Assembly: GCA_035462025.1 (NCBI GenBank)
Contig: DATHUR010000170.1
Location: 1 to 18,331, forward strand
DNA: 18,331 bases
Direction: 5' to 3'
Source: Egicoccus sp035462025
Lineage (GTDB): Bacteria; Actinomycetota; Nitriliruptoria; Nitriliruptorales; Nitriliruptoraceae
Below, in pieces: positions 13,319-18,331 of this stretch. The notes beneath the pieces were generated by a model. It saw only the letters and a program-made list of their open reading frames with translations, ran no database searches and was not told the DNA's origin. Position numbers and translations under genes: made by a program. Positions within the stretch are counted from its first letter, which is position 1. Every line of letters begins with the position of its first letter.

Positions 13319-13360
13319 TGAGCGGGACGGTGGGGCCGCTCGGCCCGCGACAGGTGTGAG

Positions 13361-13627
13361 ATGCGCTGGTTCTGGATGGTTGTGCTCGTGGCCGTCGGGG
13401 CGTTCGTCCTGGACCGGCTGCTGACGGCCGCCGAGGACCGCGGGTGGGTGTACTGGCGCAAGTCCTCGCCGTCGACGGGCAGCGCGGGCATCGCGATGCT
13501 GTCCGTGCAGGCGATCTTCGAACCGGACAAGCAGCACGTCGTCGACGAGCGTCTGCGCCAGGCGGCCGAGATCGAGGAGGCCGAGGACGACGAGCCCCTC
13601 CCGCCGCCGCAACGCCGCCCGCACTGA
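13361..13627 (+). CDS. Small membrane-anchored DUF6191-like protein
   Basis: This 88-residue protein has one N-terminal hydrophobic helix (residues about 3-22, rich in Val, Leu and Trp) and a soluble tail. The segment SVQAIFEPDKQHVVDERLRQ (residues about 48-67) resembles actinobacterial DUF6191 proteins, in which a short membrane protein carries an F-P-x-x-x-H-V-x-E-x-x-R-Q motif. The end is acidic then proline-rich (EEAEDDEPLPPPQ). The function is unknown in the family. It ends 12 bases before the convergent CorA gene, leaving little room for a terminator. Confidence 0.75.
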   Translation: MRWFWMVVLVAVGAFVLDRLLTAAEDRGWVYWRKSSPSTGSAGIAMLSVQAIFEPDKQHVVDERLRQAAEIEEAEDDEPLPPPQRRPH

Positions 13628-13639
13628 GCCGGCGGCCGG

Positions 13640-14629
13640 CTACAGCCAGCCGCTGCGCTTGAACAGCCGGTAGAGCACGAGACACGCCGTCGCCATGACG
13701 CCGAGCACGACGAAGTAGCCGTAGCGCCAGTCGAGTTCGGGCATGTGCTGGAAGTTCATGCCGTAGACGGCGGCGAGGGCGGTCGGGACGGCCGCGATCG
13801 CAACCCAGGCCGAGATGCGGCGCATGTCCTCGTTCTGGCGCACGCCGATCTGGGCGAGGTGGGCGCTGAGGGCGCTGTTGAGCAGGTCGTCGAGGCTGGC
13901 CACCTGCTCGCCGACCCTGGCCGCCTCGGCGCGGACACCCCGCAGACGCACCAGGACCTCGTCGAGGTGCTCGTCACCTTCGACGGCATCGGCCTCCTCG
14001 TCGTCGAGCAGTTCCTCGAGTTCGTCGGGCAGCGCGGCGACGGCACGGCGGAACAACTGCACTTCGCTCTTGAGGCGGTAGATGCGTTCGGCGTAGCCGC
14101 CGCGGTCGCCGGAGAAGACCTGCGCCTCGATCTCGTCGACGTCCTGGTCGAGGCCGGCGAGGACCGGTGCGTAGCTGCGCACGACACGGCTGGCCACACC
14201 GGCCAGGACCCCCGCCGGTCCGAGGGCGAGCGCACGCAGGTCGAGGTCGCCTCCGGGCAGGGGTCGGTGTTCGGGCTGTGGGCCCGTCGCGACGCTGACC
14301 ACCACGTGCTCGCCGATGATGAATGCGAGCTGGCCGACGTCGATCACCTCGTCGCGGTCGACGTACACGGCGGTCTTGAGTACGACCACGAGCCTGCCGC
14401 CGTGGTGTTCGAGCCGCGGCCGGGCCTGCTCGCGCGAGACGACCGCCACGGCGGTGTCGGGCAGGCCCGCGAGGGCGGCCACCTCGTCGAGGTCGGCGGG
14501 TTCGGGGTCGGTGAGGTCGATCCAGACGAAGCCTGGGCCGGCGGCAGCCTTGTCGAGCTGGACGGCCAGCGGAGTCTCGCCGTTGGCCGTCCAGACCCCG
14601 TCCCGGAAGCTCGCGACCGCCATGCCCAT
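13640..14629 (-). CDS. corA: CorA-family divalent metal ion channel
   Basis: This 329-residue inner-membrane protein is a CorA-type channel, usually for Mg2+ and sometimes Co2+ or Ni2+. A large cytoplasmic domain (1-265) is strongly acidic and helical near 155-265, as in the funnel and willow helices. Two membrane helices follow (about 270-289 and 303-323). The selectivity signature YGMNF, with Gly-Met-Asn at 290-292, closes the first helix. After the loop MPELDW the second helix ends in a basic tail (KRSGWL), the usual CorA end. The start is two bases after the aldo/keto reductase stop. A second ATG two codons later (14623) is equally possible. It is expected to be co-transcribed and coupled with the reductase. 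Confidence 0.93.
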   Translation of the reverse strand: MGMAVASFRDGVWTANGETPLAVQLDKAAAGPGFVWIDLTDPEPADLDEVAALAGLPDTAVAVVSREQARPRLEHHGGRLVVVLKTAVYVDRDEVIDVGQLAFIIGEHVVVSVATGPQPEHRPLPGGDLDLRALALGPAGVLAGVASRVVRSYAPVLAGLDQDVDEIEAQVFSGDRGGYAERIYRLKSEVQLFRRAVAALPDELEELLDDEEADAVEGDEHLDEVLVRLRGVRAEAARVGEQVASLDDLLNSALSAHLAQIGVRQNEDMRRISAWVAIAAVPTALAAVYGMNFQHMPELDWRYGYFVVLGVMATACLVLYRLFKRSGWL

Positions 14630-14631
14630 CT

Positions 14632-15669
14632 TCAGGCGTTGCGGTCGTCGATGCGGCGGCCGCGCTGTTCGACGCCGGGCTGGCCGTAGGGATAGTCGGC
14701 GGGCGCGGGGTCGCTGGCGGTGTCGAGCCGCTCCATCTCGTCGTCGTCGAGCCGTAGGTCGGCCGCGGCGAGGTTGTCGTCGAGCTGTTCGGTGGTGCGC
14801 GCGCCGAGGATCACCGAGGTGACCATCGGTCGCTGGGCGACCCAGGCCAGCGCGACCTGCGCCATCGACACGCCACGGTCGTCGGCGATGGCACGGACGG
14901 TGTCGATGACGTCCCAGGTCCGTTGCCGCGGGCTGCGCCGCGAGTAGGCCTCGACCCCGCGTTCGGGGTCCTCGCCCAGCCGGGTGGCGCCGGATGGGGC
15001 CTCGTCGCGGCGGTACTTGCCGGTCAGCCAGCCGCCGCCGAGCGGCGACCACGGGAGCATGCCGAGCCCGTTGGCCTCGCAGGCCGGGACGATCTCCCAC
15101 TCGATCTCGCGCACCAGCAGGTTGTACTGCGGCTGCAGGGTCACCGGGACCGACCAGCCGCGGTACTCGGTCAGATCGACCGCCTTCTGCAGTTGCCAGC
15201 CGGTGTAGTTGGACAGCCCGACGTAGCGGATCTTGCCGGCGCGGACGGCGTCGTCGAGGAACCGGAAGGTCTCCTCGACCGGAGTGACCGGGTCCCAGCT
15301 GTGGACCTGGTACAGGTCGATGGTGTCGATGCCGAGGCGGGTCAGCGAGGCGTCGAGTGCGCGGCCGAGGTGACGCGCCGACAGGCCGCGGTCGTTGACG
15401 TCGCCGCCGGTCGGGAACCGGCCCTTGGTGGCGACGACCATCGCGTCGCGCACCGAGGCGGGGCGGGCGGCGAGCCAGCGGCCGACGATCTCCTCCGAGA
15501 CGGTGTCGGCGTACACGTCGGCGGTGTCGATGAGGTTGCCGCCGGCGTCGGCGTAACGATCGAGTTGCTCGTGGGCGCCGGCCTCGTCGGTCTCGTCCCC
15601 GAAGGTCATGGTGCCGAGGGCGAGGTGGGACACGGCGCAGCCGGTGCGGCCGAGGTTGCGGTACTCCAC
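14632..15669 (-). CDS. Aldo/keto reductase
   Basis: This 345-residue TIM-barrel oxidoreductase reduces aldehydes or ketones with NADPH. The family's catalytic tetrad is visible: Asp48 (NLIDTA), Tyr53 (DVYADT), Lys82 (VATKGRF) and His123 (YQVHSWD). The C-terminal part has the cofactor-binding pattern VILGARTTEQLDDNL. The layout resembles the YajO/YghZ-like and Kv-beta-like bacterial reductases. The GTG at 15669 is chosen because AGGAG lies about seven bases upstream and it begins MEYRNLGRTG, the usual family start. It heads an operon with corA, two bases downstream. The substrate is not predictable. Confidence 0.93.
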   Translation of the reverse strand: MEYRNLGRTGCAVSHLALGTMTFGDETDEAGAHEQLDRYADAGGNLIDTADVYADTVSEEIVGRWLAARPASVRDAMVVATKGRFPTGGDVNDRGLSARHLGRALDASLTRLGIDTIDLYQVHSWDPVTPVEETFRFLDDAVRAGKIRYVGLSNYTGWQLQKAVDLTEYRGWSVPVTLQPQYNLLVREIEWEIVPACEANGLGMLPWSPLGGGWLTGKYRRDEAPSGATRLGEDPERGVEAYSRRSPRQRTWDVIDTVRAIADDRGVSMAQVALAWVAQRPMVTSVILGARTTEQLDDNLAAADLRLDDDEMERLDTASDPAPADYPYGQPGVEQRGRRIDDRNA

Positions 15670-15714
15670 GGGAGTGCTCCTGCTTCATGCAGCACGGGAG
15701 GTGCGGATACCTCG

Positions 15715-15720
15715 ACGCTA
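15715..15720 (-). promoter_or_regulatory. -10 box of the aldo/keto reductase-corA operon
   Basis: TAGCGT on the minus strand, inside GAGTAGCGTCGAGG, would start transcription about 40 bases before the GTG at 15669. The -35 region is not recognisable. An identical hexamer faces the other way 15 bases away, for the methyltransferase. Confidence 0.45.
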
Positions 15721-15735
15721 CTCCCAGCCCTGGGG

Positions 15736-15741
15736 TAGCGT
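15736..15741 (+). promoter_or_regulatory. -10 box of the methyltransferase transcript
   Basis: TAGCGT is followed by seven bases and then an ATG at 15749, so the mRNA may be leaderless for that upstream ORF. The methyltransferase GTG at 15777 would then lie about 28 bases inside the transcript. Confidence 0.45.
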
Positions 15742-15748
15742 GCGCGCC

Positions 15749-15841
15749 ATGCCAACCATGATGACGACGCGTTTCCGTGGCCCAGCGCCGGCGGACTGCG
15801 CGCGATCGCAGACGGAGTCTCGGGCAGCACTTCCTGGTTGA
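15749..15841 (+). CDS. Putative 30-residue leader ORF overlapping the methyltransferase start
   Basis: An ATG placed eight bases after a TAGCGT box opens a 30-codon frame (starting MPTMMTTRF, ending AALPG) that stops with TGA at 15839-15841. It covers the methyltransferase start at 15777 in another frame. Antibiotic-inducible erm genes commonly use short upstream peptides whose stalling controls the methyltransferase, so the arrangement is suggestive. It could also be chance. Confidence 0.3.
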   Translation: MPTMMTTRFRGPAPADCARSQTESRAALPG

Positions 15842-16433
15842 CCAGGACGTGGTCCGGGCGCTCGTATCGAGCCTGGACCTGCAGCCGGGCGAACTCGTCG
15901 TGGACGTCGGTGCCGGCACCGGCGCCCTGACCCTGCCATTGGCACGCGCCGGCGCGAAGGTGTTGGCCGTCGAGCGGGACCGCGACACCTTGCGGCGCCT
16001 GCAGACCGCGGTCGAGCGGGAGGGGCTCGCGTCCCGCGTGCAACTGCGGCGGGCGGACCTGCGCCAGCTGCCCTGGCCACGCCAGCCGTTCCGGGTGGTC
16101 GCCAATCCGCCGTTCGCGCTGACCTCGGCGCTGCTGGGGCGGTTGTTCGACGATCCCGTCCGGGGTCCGACGCGTGCCGATCTGCTGCTGGACTGGGGCG
16201 TCGTGCGGCGACGGACCGCGACGCCGGCCGACACGTTGCGCTCGGCCGCGTGGGCGCCGTGGTGGCGGTTCTCTGCCGGCACGAAGGTCCCGCGCGAGGC
16301 GTTCCGTCCGCCGCCGTCAGTAGACACGGGCTGGCTCGTGGTCGAGCGGCGCGATCCGCCGATCCTGCCCGAGGAGTTGGCGGGCGTGTTCCGTGACGCG
16401 ATCGCGCCGACCTGGCAACGCCTGCGCGGCTGA
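15777..16433 (+). CDS. rRNA adenine N6-methyltransferase, Erm/KsgA family
   Basis: This 218-residue S-adenosylmethionine-dependent enzyme belongs to the Erm/KsgA superfamily, which dimethylates adenine in 23S or 16S rRNA. The N terminus shows RRRSLGQHFL (11-20), the SAM-binding motif VDVGAGTG (42-49), acidic Glu66 at the end of strand 2, Asp94, and the catalytic NPPF (110-113). The start GTG at 15777 gives the short basic leader typical of Erm. The C-terminal part is shorter than in classical Erm proteins of about 245 residues, but continues through the DWGVVRR and FRPPPSVD segments. I favour an Erm-like 23S enzyme over KsgA because of RDRRR-LGQHFL and the lack of KsgA's long C-terminal domain. 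Macrolide resistance is possible but not shown. It ends 9 bases before the convergent nucleosidase gene. Confidence 0.87.
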   Translation: MAQRRRTARDRRRSLGQHFLVDQDVVRALVSSLDLQPGELVVDVGAGTGALTLPLARAGAKVLAVERDRDTLRRLQTAVEREGLASRVQLRRADLRQLPWPRQPFRVVANPPFALTSALLGRLFDDPVRGPTRADLLLDWGVVRRRTATPADTLRSAAWAPWWRFSAGTKVPREAFRPPPSVDTGWLVVERRDPPILPEELAGVFRDAIAPTWQRLRG

Positions 16434-16442
16434 TCCGGTGCG

Positions 16443-17006
16443 TCAGCCGAGCAGGCCCCGCCCCTCGGCCCAGCGCGCCAGTCCGTCCGAGCAGCGGGCG
16501 AGCGCGTCGTGCCAACTGTCGACCATGCCGTCGTCGGCACCGTCGCTGACGGCCTTCACCAGCCAGGCGTCGCGGCCCAGCGCGCGGGCGACGGCCGCGA
16601 TCGCGTAGCCCTCCATGTCGACCACGTCGGCGTGCTCGGCGAGCGCGGCGCGGGCCTTCGCCGAAGCGATCAGCCGGTCTCCCGTCGCCAGGCGTCCGGT
16701 CGCGCCGTCGGGTCCGGGCAGCTCGATCGGCCCGCCGGGCTGGGGGCGGCCGACGAACCGGCTGACGCCCTCGTGGTCGAAGTCGTGCTGGTGGACGCGC
16801 GCGATCTCGACGAGCGTGCCGAGCGGCTGGCCGTGCAGCCCACCCGCCGTGCCGAGGTTGACGACGAGGTCGGCCGGGTCGTCACGCAGCAGCGCCGCCA
16901 GCGCAGCCGCCGCCTGCACCTTGCCGACGCCGAGGTGATGGACGGGGACGTGCTTCGCGAGCGCCCGCGATTCCTCCTCGAGCGCTGCGACGAAGACGAC
17001 CTTCAC
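16443..17006 (-). CDS. Nucleosidase of the MTA/SAH nucleosidase (PNP/UDP) family
   Basis: This 187-residue enzyme belongs to the nucleoside phosphorylase/hydrolase family. Its best-known relatives cleave methylthioadenosine and S-adenosylhomocysteine. The N terminus VVFVAALEEESRA carries the acidic general-acid cluster (Glu10-Glu12). VVNLGTAGGLHG (48-59) is the base/phosphate-site glycine loop. VVDMEGYAIAAVA (128-140) holds the ribose-binding Met-Glu pair, and VSDGADD (153-159) holds the catalytic Asp. It is shorter than the usual 230 residues but is not truncated at a key motif. The GTG at 17006 follows GGAG by eight bases. An in-frame ATG at 17087 would add 27 unconvincing residues. It may recycle by-products of SAM-dependent methylation, such as that by the adjacent methyltransferase, though the two genes are convergent. 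Confidence 0.87.
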   Translation of the reverse strand: MKVVFVAALEEESRALAKHVPVHHLGVGKVQAAAALAALLRDDPADLVVNLGTAGGLHGQPLGTLVEIARVHQHDFDHEGVSRFVGRPQPGGPIELPGPDGATGRLATGDRLIASAKARAALAEHADVVDMEGYAIAAVARALGRDAWLVKAVSDGADDGMVDSWHDALARCSDGLARWAEGRGLLG

Positions 17007-17038
17007 TGCTACCGCTCCGTGTTCCGACAACCACGCCG

Positions 17039-17044
17039 ACGCTA
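17039..17044 (-). promoter_or_regulatory. -10 box of the nucleosidase gene
   Basis: TAGCGT on the minus strand (in GGGTAGCGTCGG) predicts transcription from near 17032 and a 26-base leader containing the GGAG ribosome site. It also argues for the GTG at 17006 over the ATG at 17087, which lies upstream of this promoter. Confidence 0.45.
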
Positions 17045-17126
17045 CCCGGAACGCTGGCGCCGCCCGGTTCCCAGCTGATCTGTGCATCCCGGACCCGCCT
17101 GGTGCGCGCCACGATGCACGCTTCGG

Positions 17127-18005
17127 TCAGCCGGTGGTGCGGACCGCCTGGATCTGGCGGACCACGATGTCCTCGGTCGTCGGCGGTCCGTCGAGCTCGC
17201 CGAGGTCGAACGTGCCGTTGAGCTCCGACAAGGGCGACTCCACGGTGAACGACGCGCCGTAGACGATGTGGGCGGACACCGGGTATGTGCCGTCGGGGTC
17301 GTCCAGGGTCGAGGCGACCGCGTAGGTGTAGGTGCAGTCGGTCGACTGTGACTCGTACGAGCGGTTGGTGTCGTACACCGTGCCCGGGCCGTCACACGTC
17401 GTTTCGCCGCCGTCGCCGAGGGTCCACTCGACCCGTTGAGGTTCGAGGGTTGCGGTCACCGTGATCGTGCCGGCCGAGACCGACGCGGTGCGGGTGGTGA
17501 AGTCCTCGGGCTCGATCGCCAGCCAGGACGGCAGCCCGGTGATGTGCGGCTTCGGATCGACCGGCGCCAACCGCAACCGACCGACCCCCGCGTCGACCGC
17601 CCCGAACGCCGCCTGCACCACCTCCCGCAACAGCGCCTCGGGGCCGACGCCGCCGTCCTCGCCGGGGACGAACCAGCGGTAGACCATCCCGTCGCCGGTG
17701 CAGTCGACCTGATACCAGCGCGCCCCCGAATCGAAGTAGTCGCTGTCGACCTGGTCCACGTACGGATCCCAGTCCTCGTCGGCAGCCGCGTACTCGCACG
17801 GGTGCTCAACCGTGCTCACCTCAGTCCCCCGACTGGCATGCTCAGTTGCGGTCGTATCAGCCCCGAATTCGAAACGCCGCTCGCCGACCGTGCCTTGAGC
17901 GCAACTCCCCAGCGCGCACTCGCGGTGGGCTTGTGCAATGGCGGCCGGAGTTGTGAGGAGAACCCAGCCAAGACTGAGGACGACGACCCCTGCCAGAGTC
18001 CTCAC
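17127..18005 (-). CDS. Secreted protein of unknown function
   Basis: This 292-residue protein starts with a clear signal peptide (MRTLAGVVVLSLGWVLLTTP, cleavage after AIAQA near residue 26) and is otherwise hydrophilic and acidic. The middle (VDCTGDGMVYRWFVPGED, about 100-117) and the C-terminal half, with WTLGDGGETTCDGPGTVYD and CTYTYAVAS, look like a beta-rich extracellular domain with paired cysteines, similar to PKD-like domains. I do not recognise the family. The GTG at 18005 is preferred to the GTG at 18011 because GGAGG lies seven bases before it and it gives a four-base GTGA overlap with the upstream gene. The two proteins are therefore coupled and may act together outside the cell. 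Confidence 0.8.
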   Translation of the reverse strand: MRTLAGVVVLSLGWVLLTTPAAIAQAHRECALGSCAQGTVGERRFEFGADTTATEHASRGTEVSTVEHPCEYAAADEDWDPYVDQVDSDYFDSGARWYQVDCTGDGMVYRWFVPGEDGGVGPEALLREVVQAAFGAVDAGVGRLRLAPVDPKPHITGLPSWLAIEPEDFTTRTASVSAGTITVTATLEPQRVEWTLGDGGETTCDGPGTVYDTNRSYESQSTDCTYTYAVASTLDDPDGTYPVSAHIVYGASFTVESPLSELNGTFDLGELDGPPTTEDIVVRQIQAVRTTG

Positions 18006-18331
18006 GGACACCCCTCCGTGTCGGACTCCATGATGTCTGTAACCCGCAGGCGCGGTTCGTCCTCCCCCTCCCGGCGGACCAGCTCGATCATCCGCTCGCG
18101 AGCAAAGAGACCTTGCGGAGACTGCGTCCGGAGTTCACGTGTTGCTGCGTCGTAAAGCCCCGATCTCGGCCCATTGATGAAGCACTCACGAGTGATGGCT
18201 GCTCCGCCTTGTGCATCACGAACCCAGAGACGAACGATCTCGCTGTCCGGACTGAGCTCAACGAGGCCTTGCGCGTTGAGATCCCTGATCGACGTCGCTA
18301 CGAGCTCCTCGGCTGCACCGAAGTGGGTTAG
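18002..18331 (-). CDS. Hypothetical protein, C-terminal 109 residues (5' end outside window)
   Basis: A minus-strand frame is open from the window edge to TGA at 18002-18004. Its end overlaps the start of the secreted-protein gene by four bases (GTGA), which supports it as a real coding partner. The visible part includes GAAEELVATSIRDLNAQGLV, LWVRDAQGG and a stretch rich in Arg and Glu (ARERMIELVRREGEDEPRL), and ends EGCP. I do not recognise it. Codon use is much less GC-rich than in the other genes, with frequent T and A at third positions. Confidence 0.65.
   Translation of the reverse strand, partial: LTHFGAAEELVATSIRDLNAQGLVELSPDSEIVRLWVRDAQGGAAITRECFINGPRSGLYDAATRELRTQSPQGLFARERMIELVRREGEDEPRLRVTDIMESDTEGCP

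Noticed and set aside
13640..16540. A single 966-codon minus-strand frame spanning CorA and beyond
   Set aside because: Only the part from 14629 to 13640 is CorA. The upstream part runs out of frame across the reductase and antisense to the methyltransferase and is Arg/Pro-rich noise.
16443..17087. Nucleosidase start at ATG 17087
   Set aside because: It lies upstream of the likely -10 box at 17039-17044 and adds 27 residues with no family resemblance. GTG 17006 has a ribosome site and the normal family start.

Overview
The window looks like chromosomal DNA of a high-GC actinobacterium. Third codon positions are almost all G or C, the -10 hexamers I can find have the form TAGNNT, and several genes start with GTG. 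At least one gene (GGDEF protein), and possibly two short upstream ORFs, appear leaderless. A secreted subtilase ending in three SLH repeats, a HelZ-type SNF2 helicase and a DUF6191-like small protein fit the deep-branching Actinomycetota (Nitriliruptoria or Acidimicrobiia type). That placement is inference. I see no tRNA, rRNA, CRISPR array, transposase or phage gene.

Layout. The window opens with the tail of a membrane protein (1-126), then a strong bidirectional hairpin terminator. Next is a leftward GAF-GAF-GGDEF diguanylate cyclase (208-1653). Its promoter shares a -35 palindrome with a rightward promoter that reads into about 300 nt of highly structured leader, then a HelZ-like SNF2 helicase (to 5246) translationally coupled to a small Arg/Gly-rich protein (5243-5689). 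A secreted subtilase with SLH repeats (5805-8252) follows. A leftward set runs from N-formylglutamate amidohydrolase (10734-11522) to a CPA1 K+/H+ antiporter (9176-10675) and an APH(6)/hydroxyurea-type kinase (8253-9179). A rightward SRPBCC protein (11632-12111) overlaps, tail to tail, a leftward phosphoribosyltransferase (12072-12734).

The main result lies upstream of that phosphoribosyltransferase, in the same operon. A leftward OsmC-family gene (12745-13233) is broken in frame by one TGA at codon 67, exactly where the family has its first catalytic cysteine (Gly-Gly-Cys). The frame, the codon use and the second conserved cysteine (Cys136, in a KCP motif) all continue past the TGA. Just after it, a hairpin places U17, G23 and U24 (counting UGA as 1-3) where the E. 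coli fdhF SECIS has them. I interpret this as a selenocysteine-containing OsmC-like peroxidase, which a standard annotation would split or call a pseudogene.

The rest holds a small DUF6191-like membrane protein (13361-13627), an aldo/keto reductase-CorA operon (15669 to 13640), an Erm/KsgA-type rRNA adenine methyltransferase with an overlapping short upstream ORF (15749-16433), and an MTA/SAH-type nucleosidase (16443-17006). It ends with a secreted protein coupled to a gene cut by the window edge (17127-18331). That last segment drops to about 57% GC and may be foreign DNA.
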